Assembly: GCA_045110475.1 (NCBI GenBank)
Contig: JBGCGC010000050.1
Span: 62,001 to 126,000, forward strand
Direction of reading: 5' to 3'
DNA: 64,000 nucleotides
Origin: Granulosicoccus sp045110475
GTDB lineage: Bacteria; Pseudomonadota; Gammaproteobacteria; Granulosicoccales; Granulosicoccaceae
Under the pieces are notes generated by a model. The model made no database searches. It was not told the origin of the DNA and saw only the letters and a list, made by a program, of their open reading frames with translations. The translations under genes and the position numbers were made by a program. Positions 51,991 through 60,976 of this stretch are shown here, piece after piece (the stretch's first letter is position 1; each line of letters starts with the position of its first letter).

Positions 51991-52817
51991 CTAACGTTGT
52001 CTTGTTGCATGTATCTTCCGGTAGTGAAAAGGGGACATGTTCATCACACGTTGAAACGCCTGACGGAACGTTTCACCCGAATTAAAGCCGCTGCCAAGTG
52101 CCACCTCGTCGATAGAATCAAGAGAGTTCTCCAGTCTTGTGCGTGCACTATCAACTCGAATCCTTTCCAGCCATCGGGCAGGCGTTGTGCCCGTGCGTTC
52201 GCGAAATACGCGAGCCAGATGACGTTCACTCACCGATAAACGTTGTGCGAGTGCCTGATTGCTCAAATTGCCGGATGGATCTGCTGTTATTTCCTTGAGC
52301 AGCTTCTCGAAACGATCTGTAGGTGCTGAATTTATCGGCAGCCGTTATGTATTTTCCACTTCTGATGAACAGTTCGTCTGATACTACATCGACTTCGGGA
52401 TATCGTTGTTGTAATTCGGCGGCATAGGCCCAGTGAGTAGTCGCACGCCGTTTTTTTTAGCAAGCCTGCTTCTGCAAGAAGAAAAGCCCCGGTGCATATC
52501 GACGATACACGTTTTGTACGTTTTGCCAACCGGGATAGCTGTTCAATTAAAAGTGTGTTTTCCAAGGCCTTGCGAAAGCCATCGCCACCGTTAATCAGCA
52601 AGGTATGCGGGCCTCGGATTGTCAGAAAATCAGTGTCGATTCCCACGCGCATTCCAGACTCGGAATTTATGTATTCGTGTTTTCCTGGTGTTGTTATCTG
52701 AATCTTGTACAACGGTTTTCCAGCTTGTTGATTGGCAATGGTAAAAACATCTCCGGGGCCGACGATATCCAGAAATCCGAACTGCTCAAAGACCAGAAAG
52801 GTCATTAATCTTGTCAT
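51991..52817 (-). pseudogene. decayed GlxA-type AraC regulator
   Basis: The N-terminal DJ-1-like half is intact from the ATG at 52817 (MTRLMTFLVFEQFGFLDIVGPGDVF, SSICTGAFLLAEAGLLKK). Near 52455 an A8 run shifts the frame; removing one A restores HWAYAAELQQRYPEVDVVSDELF and SGKYITAA. Straight after that, about 40-45 family residues are missing, and the frame shifts again into LPINSAPTDRFEKLL and the C-terminal HTH pair (NQALAQRLSVSERHLARVFRERTG, then VALGSGFNSGETFRQAFQRVMNMSPFHYR). One frameshift and one deletion make a functional protein unlikely. It diverges from the DJ-1/PfpI gene. Confidence 0.82.
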
Positions 52818-52906
52818 GGTGTTTATTTGCACGAGATAGGATGGTTGTCTTAAATCCACCGAAATTTGTCATTGCAGACATCAGCTCGATTCTACACACT
52901 AGTGCC

Positions 52907-53521
52907 ATGAAAATAACCATCATGCTTTTCGAGCAAGCAGATCTACTCGACTTTGGTGGGCCTTACGAGGTCTTTCTCACCGCTTCACGTCTCGCAGTTC
53001 GTGACGGATTGCCGGAGCCTTTCGACGTTACTACTGTGTCGTTGAATGGGCAGTCGATAACGGCCTACGGAGGTATGCAGATCGTGCCGCAGCGTTCTTT
53101 GGAACAGGCTGGACACTGTGATCTGCTGATCGTGCCGGGTGGTATCGATGTGGCAAAATTTCTGGCTGATAAACCACTGTTGAACAGTATTGCCAAGATT
53201 GCCCACAACCCGGATACCGTTATTGCCAGTGTCTGTACGGGGGCCTTTATACTCGCCGAAGCCGGATTGCTGGACACGCTGCCCTGGACAACCCACTGGG
53301 AGGATATCGACGATCTGGCCGGCATACTGGGTGACAAGGGTGCTCGTCGTCAAGTACATTGGGTCGATAGTGGCAATATCGTTACAGGTGCGGGTTTGTC
53401 ATCAGGCATTGCAATGTCCTTGCATCTGGTAGAACGCTTTGCCTCTCTGGATCTGGCTGAGCGTACTGCTGTGCAGATTGGTTATCCATGGCGATCAGAC
53501 CCGCATATGACGGCTTACTGA
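52907..53521 (+). CDS. DJ-1/PfpI family protein (isonitrile hydratase-like)
   Basis: A 204-residue protein; the ATG at 52907 is chosen because the family N-terminus KITIMLFEQADLLDFGGPYEVF follows at once, whereas the longer frame from 52811 adds 32 unrelated residues. The nucleophile elbow is ASVCTGAFILAEAGLL with a Cys near 106, preceded by LLIVPGG. The sequence is close in plan to the ligand half of the decayed regulator next door. Possible roles include a glyoxalase, amidase or isonitrile hydratase activity; none can be chosen. Confidence 0.87.
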   Translation: MKITIMLFEQADLLDFGGPYEVFLTASRLAVRDGLPEPFDVTTVSLNGQSITAYGGMQIVPQRSLEQAGHCDLLIVPGGIDVAKFLADKPLLNSIAKIAHNPDTVIASVCTGAFILAEAGLLDTLPWTTHWEDIDDLAGILGDKGARRQVHWVDSGNIVTGAGLSSGIAMSLHLVERFASLDLAERTAVQIGYPWRSDPHMTAY

Positions 53522-53597
53522 TCCGTGCAGATAGTGGTATTCATGGCGTGCAAATATTGGTACGGTTTGCTCTTCCGGTCTCATCGTCTACAAATTC

Positions 53598-54803
53598 ATG
53601 TCAAAGTCCCTTGCCTCTGGTAGAGCACACCTCGCAATACCCGGTCCGTCGGTCATGCCAGACAGGGTGCTCAATGCGATGCATCGTGCGGCCCCCAATA
53701 TCTACGAAGGTGGCTTGCTGGATCTTGCAGCGACCATTTATCAAGACCTGAATACCATCGCGGGCAACAGTGGCGATGCTGTTATCTACATTGGTAACGG
53801 TCATGCAGCCTGGGAAGCCAGCCTGGTAAATACGCTGAGTAAGGGTGATCGCATACTGGCTCTGATAACCGGACGATTCGGACACGGCTGGGTGGCAATG
53901 GCGCAGGCTCTGGGTATCGATGTTCAGGTGATGGATTTCGGGATGAGCCAATCAGCTGATCCTGCCGAAGTAGAAGCTGCGCTGCGCGCTGATACCAATC
54001 AGCAGATCAAGGCTGTACTAACAGTCCAGACCGATACCGCTACCTCAATTACCAACGATATTGCGGGTATTCGCCGCGCCATGACCTCAACGGATCATCC
54101 CGCTTTGTTAATGGTGGATTGCATTGCCTCGTTTGCATGTGAGCCGTTTCATATGGATGAGTGGGGTGTTGATATCATGATGACTGCCAGTCAAAAAGGG
54201 CTGATGACACCGCCTGGTTTGGCGGTTATGTTTATTCGCGATACGGTCTGGCCCTTTCATGAAAAAGCGCAGCTTAAAACTCCCTACTGGGACTGGATGC
54301 CGCGAGTCAAACCATCCTACTTTGCCGCGCGTTTTTGCGGTACACCACCAACCCATCATCTTTACGGTTTACGCGAAGCGCTGGACATGTTGCTTGAAGA
54401 GGGTATGGACAACGTCTGGCATCGCCATCATGTTCAAGCTCAGGCTGTCTGGGCAGCGGTAGAGGCATGGGGTGCGGAAGGTTCCGTGGAGCTCAATGTT
54501 CCTTTGGTTAAAGACCGGTCTTTGGCTGTCACCAGCATCAGAACGACTGAAGGGCTGGCGCCGCGTCTGCGCGAGTGGTGTGAGAAAGAAGCAGGGCTTA
54601 CATTGGGCGTGGGATTTAATCTTGTTACCAGTGGTGAACCTACGACAAGTGCATTCAGAATTGGTCACATGGGACATTTGAACCCACATTCATTGCTGGG
54701 TACGTTGGCGTGCATTGAAACTGGTTTGACAGCGTTGGGTATTACCAGTGCCGGTCGTGGTGTTGAAGCTGCAATTCAAGTGCTTGTCGCCAACAAGGTC
54801 TGA
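53598..54803 (+). CDS. class V aminotransferase (serine/alanine/aspartate-glyoxylate aminotransferase type)
   Basis: A 401-residue fold type I PLP enzyme. HLAIPGPSVMPDRVLNAMHR is the family start, IGNGHAAWEASLVNTL binds the phosphate, LMVDCIASFACEPFHMDEWGVD holds the cofactor aspartate, and TASQKGLMTPPGL contains the Schiff-base lysine (K200). The C-terminal RIGHMGH motif is also present. Such enzymes convert glyoxylate to glycine using serine, alanine or aspartate; donor choice is not visible. If the apiose pathway releases glycolate, this enzyme could consume glyoxylate derived from it, but that is inference. Confidence 0.9.
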   Translation: MSKSLASGRAHLAIPGPSVMPDRVLNAMHRAAPNIYEGGLLDLAATIYQDLNTIAGNSGDAVIYIGNGHAAWEASLVNTLSKGDRILALITGRFGHGWVAMAQALGIDVQVMDFGMSQSADPAEVEAALRADTNQQIKAVLTVQTDTATSITNDIAGIRRAMTSTDHPALLMVDCIASFACEPFHMDEWGVDIMMTASQKGLMTPPGLAVMFIRDTVWPFHEKAQLKTPYWDWMPRVKPSYFAARFCGTPPTHHLYGLREALDMLLEEGMDNVWHRHHVQAQAVWAAVEAWGAEGSVELNVPLVKDRSLAVTSIRTTEGLAPRLREWCEKEAGLTLGVGFNLVTSGEPTTSAFRIGHMGHLNPHSLLGTLACIETGLTALGITSAGRGVEAAIQVLVANKV

Positions 54804-54811
54804 CATCACCT

Positions 54812-56305
54812 GTGTCTATTGTGGTCAGGCATGCGGTATTGTGTGTTGTTGCATTGCTGTCGATCGGCTTGTCGGTCTATCATCTGGAGCAAGCGCGTGC
54901 AGGTATCCAGTTCAGCACGCTTGACTTCGGTGAGACGCCCGCAACACGTTATCGATTGCCTGACGCACAAGGCCCTATGGTCATAGTCACACATGGGTTT
55001 GCCGGTTCCCGACAACTGATGCAGGCGTTCTCCCTGACGCTGGCCAGAGCAGGGTATGACGTTATTGCTTTCGACTTTGAAGGACATGGACGTAACCCGA
55101 TTCCTATGTCAGGTGATGTCACCGCCATTGATGGCACGACACGTTTACTGGTGGAGGAGACGCAACGCGTTATTACAGCCGCAAAAACGCTGAATGAGAA
55201 TAATCAGGGTATTGCATTACTTGGTCACTCAATGGCGACCGATGTTATTCTTCGTGCAGCGCTTGCGGAAATGGAAAAGGGCGTCAAGATCGCAACGATT
55301 GTCGGTGTTTCCATGTTTTCTGAGTTAATCAACGAGAGCGTTCCCCCCAGTCTGTTGATCGTCAATGGTCAGTGGGAAGGACGCTTGCGTGCCCCTGCAC
55401 TCAAACAACTGCAAATGCTGAATCCGCAAGCTGTAGAGGGTGAGACGGTGAGTACGTCTGATGTTGTCAGGCGGGTCGTTGTTGTACCGAGTGTTGAGCA
55501 TGTGAGTGTGTTGTACAGCGGCACAACGTTGCAAGAGACGTTAGCGTGGTTGGACATGACATTCAATCGCAGCAGCTCTACCGACGTTGCACGTATTGGA
55601 GGATGGATTTTGCTGCTGCTTGGCGGAATTGTTTTCTTGTTCAAACCGCTGGTCTATTGCTTGCCAAAGGGAGAAATACATAAAAACGAGTTGCCGACAA
55701 AAACGTTTTTCCTGGCAGTGGCCTTACCTGCAATCGTTACGCCCTTGCTAGCCTTCATGCCCTCAGTAAATTTTCTTCCTGTACTGGTTGCTGATTATCT
55801 TATGATGCACCTGGCGCTGTTTGGTGCGTTGCAACTGTTTGTTATCAGATCATTGCTGCCCGGGCTTCGCATGTCAGGCCTTCTGAGTGGTGTGCTGTTG
55901 GCGTTGTGGGGGATCGTTGTGTTTGGGCTTGCGCTTGATCGCTACGCGGCAAGCTTTCTTCCAACAGGTGGCAGACTGGTCATCATAGGTGTGCTATGTC
56001 TGGGCACTATTGTTTTCATGGTTGCTGATTGTGTGGTGACCGGTGTTGGAACGGGGTCTTTGTGGCGCCGGATTTTGGCTCGTGTGGCCTTGATGGTCTC
56101 GCTTGGTGTTGCAGCAGTAATTGATCCTGATCGCTTGATTTTTCTGCTAATTATCCTGCCTGTGCTCGTTCTTTTTTATCTGGTGCATGGGTTAATGGGG
56201 CGATGGGTAGCTCAGCGCAGTGGTGCTCTGACTACGGGCGTTGGTCTGGGTTTGTGTCTGGCGTGGGCACTTGGCGTCAGCTTTCCGTTGTTTGATGTTC
56301 AATGA
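54812..56305 (+). CDS. alpha/beta hydrolase fused to a polytopic membrane domain
   Basis: A 497-residue protein starting at GTG eight bases after the aminotransferase gene. One N-terminal helix (about 7-25) leads to an alpha/beta hydrolase (about 35-255): THGFAGSRQLMQAFS as the oxyanion region, FDFEGHGRN, and the nucleophile elbow LLGHSMATD, with a late histidine in PSVEHVSVL. From about residue 265 seven or eight hydrophobic helices follow. Hydrolase-membrane fusions of this sort are uncommon. Lipid or ester turnover at the membrane is plausible; function is unknown. Confidence 0.72.
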   Translation: MSIVVRHAVLCVVALLSIGLSVYHLEQARAGIQFSTLDFGETPATRYRLPDAQGPMVIVTHGFAGSRQLMQAFSLTLARAGYDVIAFDFEGHGRNPIPMSGDVTAIDGTTRLLVEETQRVITAAKTLNENNQGIALLGHSMATDVILRAALAEMEKGVKIATIVGVSMFSELINESVPPSLLIVNGQWEGRLRAPALKQLQMLNPQAVEGETVSTSDVVRRVVVVPSVEHVSVLYSGTTLQETLAWLDMTFNRSSSTDVARIGGWILLLLGGIVFLFKPLVYCLPKGEIHKNELPTKTFFLAVALPAIVTPLLAFMPSVNFLPVLVADYLMMHLALFGALQLFVIRSLLPGLRMSGLLSGVLLALWGIVVFGLALDRYAASFLPTGGRLVIIGVLCLGTIVFMVADCVVTGVGTGSLWRRILARVALMVSLGVAAVIDPDRLIFLLIILPVLVLFYLVHGLMGRWVAQRSGALTTGVGLGLCLAWALGVSFPLFDVQ

Positions 56306-56316
56306 CTGACGCAGGC

Positions 56317-57117
56317 TCAGCCAATAGTGAATTGACGATTGCGATTTTCAATGGCGTTCAGTACGCTCATCGCCGTCAGCGCTGATGAGCGAGGATTGTC
56401 TGGAAGTGGGTTACCTTCAATACTGACTGTAAAGCGACCAAACGTTCCAGTAGCATTTACTTCGTGTCGGTTGGTGGACAAGGTTGGATCTGCTACCAGT
56501 TCAACGCGTGTTCTGTCAAAGCCGATGCCTGCCAGCGCGACGGTAGCGGCTACGTTAGCGTTCTTGGGAAACGCGCTGGCGGCCTCTCGTGCACTGCCTT
56601 CGTAATGAATAGTGGCTTCATCGATGGATTCAAGATCAATAGCCTGTTCTGCAGGTGATCCTTTCCAGCCTGCAGGTGGTTTGATGCCGCGATAACGGAC
56701 GCTGTCAAGCCCGCAAACTTTAGCCGCAGCCAGCATGTCGATACCACCAACTGCGCCAGATAGAAATTGCAGTTGTGAATTTCCATCGCTGGCTGCCTGG
56801 TCAAGTTCTAGCGCAAGCGCTGCGTTCGCCAGTGCACCATTGGATATACAGATGACATTTTTTCCTTTGCGCAACAATGCAGGTATATGGGTGGCTACCG
56901 CGATGTGCCCGGCGCATTCAACCACAAGGTCGATGTCCTCCGGGACTTGTGATGACTCGCTAATGCATGCGATAGTCTCGTGAAGCGCGCTTCTGGCTCG
57001 AGTCTCATGTCCCCTACGGCAAAGTATGGCTGCCACGCGACTGTGTGAACTATTCTGAACAGCATCGAAAACAAATTGTCCGATAGCGCCGTAACCGATA
57101 AGAAGTATCTGGCTCAT
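56317..57117 (-). CDS. nadX: L-aspartate dehydrogenase (NadX family)
   Basis: A 266-residue NAD(P)-dependent enzyme; the ATG at 57117 is preferred because the Rossmann motif QILLIGYGAIGQFVF begins there (a 57153 start adds 12 residues). VVECAGHIAVATHIPALLRKGKNVICISNGALA and QLQFLSGAVGGIDMLAAAKVCGLDSVRYRGIKPPAGW match aspartate dehydrogenases closely. The enzyme interconverts aspartate and oxaloacetate through iminosuccinate and can feed NAD synthesis. It converges with the hydrolase-membrane gene (11 bases) and diverges from the BtuF-like gene. Confidence 0.87.
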   Translation of the reverse strand: MSQILLIGYGAIGQFVFDAVQNSSHSRVAAILCRRGHETRARSALHETIACISESSQVPEDIDLVVECAGHIAVATHIPALLRKGKNVICISNGALANAALALELDQAASDGNSQLQFLSGAVGGIDMLAAAKVCGLDSVRYRGIKPPAGWKGSPAEQAIDLESIDEATIHYEGSAREAASAFPKNANVAATVALAGIGFDRTRVELVADPTLSTNRHEVNATGTFGRFTVSIEGNPLPDNPRSSALTAMSVLNAIENRNRQFTIG

Positions 57118-57174
57118 GACTGGCTGGGTCCTGTTTTCCTTGACTGACATCATAACCGTGTTGCAAGCAAGCCT

Positions 57175-57966
57175 ATGAGAACTTTTCCGCCTGAGCGTAT
57201 CGTCTGCCTGACCGAGGAGACCGTGGAAACACTCTATCTGCTTGGGCAGCAGGATCGCATCGTGGGTGTGTCTGGATTTGCTGTACGTCCGGCAGGTGTC
57301 CGACGCGAAAAACCGAGAGTATCAGCATTTACATCGGCAGACATTCCCAAAATCCTGGCACTCAATCCGGACGTCGTGCTTACCTTCTCTGATCTGCAGG
57401 CAGATATCGTGGCGGCCTTGCTCCGAGAGGGGTTGACAGTCATTGGCTATAACCAGCGTGACCTTGCTGGCATTATGGCCATGATCAGGCAATTGGGCGC
57501 TCTGGTGGGTTGTACGGATCAAGCAGAAGAGCTAGCCAGTGGTTATGAATTACGACTGAAGACGATCCGCAAAAGTGTCGAAGGTCGCTTACGGCCTAGA
57601 GTTTATTTTGAAGAGTGGGATGATCCGATGATATCCGGTATTCACTGGGTGTCTGAACTGGTAGACGTGGCAGGAGGTACTGATGTGTTCGATAGACTTG
57701 CCGTTGAATCCAAAGCCAAAGATCGTATCGTTCAGTCGGCTGATGTCATTGCGGCTATGCCGGATATCATTATTGCGTCCTGGTGTGGCAAGAAAGTTCG
57801 TCCAGAAAAAATCATGGCCCGCTCTGGTTGGGATCTTATACCAGCGGTGGTAAATCAACAGATCGTAGAGATAAAATCACCATTGATCTTGCAACCTGGC
57901 CCGGCTGCCTTGACTGATGGGCTGGATGCCATTGTCGCAGCAATAAATGGTTGTGTGAGCTCATAA
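57175..57966 (+). CDS. BtuF-like periplasmic-binding-fold protein without signal peptide
   Basis: A 263-residue class III binding-protein fold (Peripla_BP_2): RIVCLTEETVETLYLLGQQDRIVGVSGF at the start, DIPKILALNPDVVLTFSDLQADIVAALLREGLTVIGYN in the first lobe, EEWDDPMISGIHWVSELVDVAGGTDVF in the second. It is the cobalamin-binding-like branch often found as an orphan in marine bacteria. No signal peptide is visible, so it is either cytoplasmic or missing its export sequence upstream. Its TAA overlaps the stop of the SLC13-type gene by six bases on the other strand. Confidence 0.8.
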   Translation: MRTFPPERIVCLTEETVETLYLLGQQDRIVGVSGFAVRPAGVRREKPRVSAFTSADIPKILALNPDVVLTFSDLQADIVAALLREGLTVIGYNQRDLAGIMAMIRQLGALVGCTDQAEELASGYELRLKTIRKSVEGRLRPRVYFEEWDDPMISGIHWVSELVDVAGGTDVFDRLAVESKAKDRIVQSADVIAAMPDIIIASWCGKKVRPEKIMARSGWDLIPAVVNQQIVEIKSPLILQPGPAALTDGLDAIVAAINGCVSS

Positions 57967-59739
57967 CCAGACCCATAGAATCATGGGTACTGCAACCGTA
58001 ATGATGACGATATCCAATGGCAAGCCCACTCGCCAGTAGTCACCAAAGCGGTAACCCCCTGGCCCCATGACAAGCGTATTTGATTGATGTCCGATGGGTG
58101 TTAGGTACGGCGAGGCTGCACCCACGGCAACAGCCATGAGAAATGGGTCCGGGGGGAGTCCGAGCTTGGTCGCCAGACTCAGTGCAATCGGTGCCATGAG
58201 TACAGCGGTCGGAGTGTTATGCACCAGATCGGATAGCACCATCGACACTGCAATAACCAGGGCGAGAAGACTCCACAGTGGCAAGTCATCACCGACATTG
58301 ACGATCCCCTGTGCAATGAGCTCAGTTGCACCTGTTGTCTGCAAGGCTTCACCCAGAGGAATTAGAAATCCGAGTAGAACTATGATCGGCCATTCGATGC
58401 TGCGATACGCAACACGTAGCGATATCATCTTCATGAGCACCAATGCGCCTACAACGGTGGCAAACGCAATCTGTACTTCTACCCAGCCCATGGCTGCAAC
58501 GAAGATACCCATTGCAAATGCACCGGGAATAAGCAATACACCACGGCGTGGATTGATCTCAAGGCCGCGGTCCTTCAGGGCCAGACAACCCAGGCTTTGA
58601 CAAAGCTCTTCCAGAGCGCGCGTTTCACCCTGTAGAAGCAAAAGATCGCCAGTCTTGAACTTAATGTGTTTTAGTCTGGTGCGCGCTGCATGTCCCTCGC
58701 GTGCCAAAGCAAGTAGATTAACGCCAAAGCGCTGGTGCATACCAATACCGCGCATGGACAATCCTTCTATCGCAGAATTAGGCATTACAACCGCTTCTAT
58801 CACCCGCACATCCGGTGACTTCAGCCATTCTGTATCTATCTGCTCTGCACCGGCCTCAACCAATCCGGTATTTTCGAAAAGTGGCTGCAGAGATGCGCTA
58901 TGGCCCTCAAGAATTAGAAGATCACCCGGTTGTAAAGGTTCTCTTGCCTGTGGTGCCAGTCGCCGTCGGTCATTGCGAATGATTAACATGACAGTTACTT
59001 CGTTGTCACACAGCGTGCCAAGTTCACCGACGGTTTTCCCTATGAGCGGGGAATCTGCGGGTAGGCGTACTTCGGTTATATAGCGAGCGATATGAAACTG
59101 ATCAACACTCTCGGGATCGTTGCTGGAGCGATGGTTGGGTAGTAGTCGCCAACCGATGGTTATCAGATAAACGATACCAAACACGGCAACCACCAGACCT
59201 ACCGGTGTGAAGTCGAACATACTGAAGGCTTCACCGACGTTGTTAGCCCGAAATGTTGCGATGATGATGTTGGGGGGTGTACCTACCAGTGTAACCAGAC
59301 CGCCAAGCAGGCTAGCGTAAGACAATGGCATCAGCAGCCGGGAGGCTGGGCGTTTTGCTTTCTGTGCGTCTCGAAGGGTCACGGGCAGCATGAGTGCCAG
59401 CGCACCGATATTATTCATGAACGCGGACAGGAAAGCCGTTACTGCGGTGTTGGCCGCAACCTGTGTCGTTATGGATGAGCGCGCATAGGCCAGATACTTT
59501 AGAAACAGCTCTACGACACCGCATGATTGCAGCGCCTGACTTATTACCAGTACACAGGCAACCGTGATAACTGCAGGGTGGGAAAATCCCTCAAACGCGT
59601 GCTCGACAGGGACTATCCCTAGATACACGGCACTGATGAGAGCAAGGCCTGCGACAACATCGTAACGCCAATGATCCCAGATGAACAGAATCATCGTTAC
59701 TGCAAGAATACAGAAGATCGTAATCTGGTCCGGGGACAC
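57961..59739 (-). CDS. SLC13/DASS-type transporter with two TrkA-C domains
   Basis: A 592-residue carrier. The N-terminal half has about five helices with the DASS hairpin MNNIGALALMLPVTLRDA; two TrkA-C (RCK_C) domains lie at about 205-290 (ITEVRLPADSPLIGKTVGELG) and 300-375 (RVIEAVVMPNSAIEGLSMRGIGMHQRFGVNLLALAREG); the second helical half has HNTPTAVLMAPIALSLATKLGLPPDPFLMAVAVGAASPYLTPIGHQSNTLVMGPGGYRFGDYWRVGLPL-type hairpins. The combination is common in marine bacteria for sulfate, thiosulfate or dicarboxylate uptake. Substrate not known. Confidence 0.88.
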   Translation of the reverse strand: MSPDQITIFCILAVTMILFIWDHWRYDVVAGLALISAVYLGIVPVEHAFEGFSHPAVITVACVLVISQALQSCGVVELFLKYLAYARSSITTQVAANTAVTAFLSAFMNNIGALALMLPVTLRDAQKAKRPASRLLMPLSYASLLGGLVTLVGTPPNIIIATFRANNVGEAFSMFDFTPVGLVVAVFGIVYLITIGWRLLPNHRSSNDPESVDQFHIARYITEVRLPADSPLIGKTVGELGTLCDNEVTVMLIIRNDRRRLAPQAREPLQPGDLLILEGHSASLQPLFENTGLVEAGAEQIDTEWLKSPDVRVIEAVVMPNSAIEGLSMRGIGMHQRFGVNLLALAREGHAARTRLKHIKFKTGDLLLLQGETRALEELCQSLGCLALKDRGLEINPRRGVLLIPGAFAMGIFVAAMGWVEVQIAFATVVGALVLMKMISLRVAYRSIEWPIIVLLGFLIPLGEALQTTGATELIAQGIVNVGDDLPLWSLLALVIAVSMVLSDLVHNTPTAVLMAPIALSLATKLGLPPDPFLMAVAVGAASPYLTPIGHQSNTLVMGPGGYRFGDYWRVGLPLDIVIITVAVPMILWVWL

Positions 59740-60053
59740 GCGTGAGCTGCTCCGTAGTGTTCCACTATGAAGTACAAGGGTACCTGATCAAGCTGGTGAG
59801 TGCTGTTGACGATTTGGACGAAGGCTAGTTATTTTCGATGCTGTTACACCGACGGCAACATTGTTGCTTTTTTACAGGCTTTCCCAAGGGTGTGTTCAAG
59901 AGAGTATAGTCATGCCAGTCCTGACAGCGTCTGAGTCGTGTGTTTGCGCAACTATAGTCGCGCAAATAGCTGGTGACACGAGCAGTTTCATGAATTTCAT
60001 CCGCCTGAAACCGGCTGATACATCGACCACAGCATAGAGACTACAGGACAAAA
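59740..60053. other. 314-base divergent intergenic region
   Basis: It separates the SLC13-type gene from the EamA gene. Minus-strand frames that continue out of the EamA gene into it (59896-60228) have no family resemblance. I see no strong hairpin or recognisable operator. Confidence 0.5.
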
Positions 60054-60968
60054 ATGAGTAATCGGGAAAATCATGCAGCTGGAATTCTCTGGATGCTGCT
60101 GACCATGTGCCTGTTTGTTTCCATGGACACTGTGGTGAAATATCTGGTGAAGGATTTTTCGCCTTTTCAGATCGTGTGGGCACGATTCTTTTTTCACATG
60201 AGCTGGTTGCTGGTTTTTCTGCGAGCAAGGTTTCTTGCCTCGTTCAGGACCGGTTCTGTGAAACTGCAATTTTTACGTTCTGCGTGTCTGGTGCTAACAA
60301 CGTCGTTGTTCTTTTCGGGATTGCAAACAACTGAGTTATCCACTGCCACGGCCATAATGTTTCTATCACCAATCTTTGTTACCGTGCTTGCGATTCCGGT
60401 GTTGGGCGAGAGTGTCGGTGTCAGACGACTGACCGGTGTGCTGCTGGGGTTTTGTGGGGCCTTGATTATCGTGCACCCGCAAACGTCTGGTAACGTGATT
60501 GGGAGCAGTACCAGTAGCTTGAGTCCGACTGGCTGGATTCCGCAGCTGGGCCATATTCTGCTGATATGTGCGGCCGCCAGTAACGCGCTGTATCAGATCA
60601 TGACGCGTAAGCTGCGATTGGTCGATAGTCCAACCACGACGCTACTCTATTCCGGTGTGGTAGGTGCGATGGTCATGTCAGCGTATGCACCAACTGTCTG
60701 GATCTCACCTACGGGTTATCAGTGGGGTTTGATGGCCATTGTCGGGCTGCTTGGGTGTGTCAGTCATTTCTGTCTGATCAGGGCTTTCAAAAACGCACCG
60801 GCGTCTCTGGTTGTGCCGTTCAGTTATAGCTCTCTGCTCTGGGCAACGTTGTTCGGTTTTGTTGTTTTTGGTGCATTGCCGGACAGATGGACGCTTGCCG
60901 GGGCGTCGTTGATCATCGCCAGTGGCCTGTATATATTCTACAGGGAGAGTCGGTTGGTAAATAGTTAG
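60054..60968 (+). CDS. EamA/DMT family transporter
   Basis: A 304-residue protein with about ten helices in two EamA repeats (about 8-143 and 160-300). WMLLTMCLFVSMDTVVKYLVKDFSPFQIVWARFFFHM is the usual first-repeat opening, and PFSYSSLLWATLFGFVVFGALPDRWTLAGASLIIASGLYIFYRE is the typical end of the second. Members export amino acids or other metabolites. It converges with the HisC-like gene (eight bases apart). Confidence 0.9.
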   Translation: MSNRENHAAGILWMLLTMCLFVSMDTVVKYLVKDFSPFQIVWARFFFHMSWLLVFLRARFLASFRTGSVKLQFLRSACLVLTTSLFFSGLQTTELSTATAIMFLSPIFVTVLAIPVLGESVGVRRLTGVLLGFCGALIIVHPQTSGNVIGSSTSSLSPTGWIPQLGHILLICAAASNALYQIMTRKLRLVDSPTTTLLYSGVVGAMVMSAYAPTVWISPTGYQWGLMAIVGLLGCVSHFCLIRAFKNAPASLVVPFSYSSLLWATLFGFVVFGALPDRWTLAGASLIIASGLYIFYRESRLVNS

Positions 60969-60976
60969 TGAGGTAG

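Noticed and set aside
52440..52465. Programmed frameshift in the A8 run of the AraC gene
   Set aside because: A further deletion of about 40-45 residues and a second frame change follow, so slippage alone would not restore the protein.
52332..52859. Intact 175-residue DJ-1-like protein
   Set aside because: Its last 40 residues are out-of-frame reading of a GlxA-type regulator; removing one A restores the family sequence, so it is part of a pseudogene.
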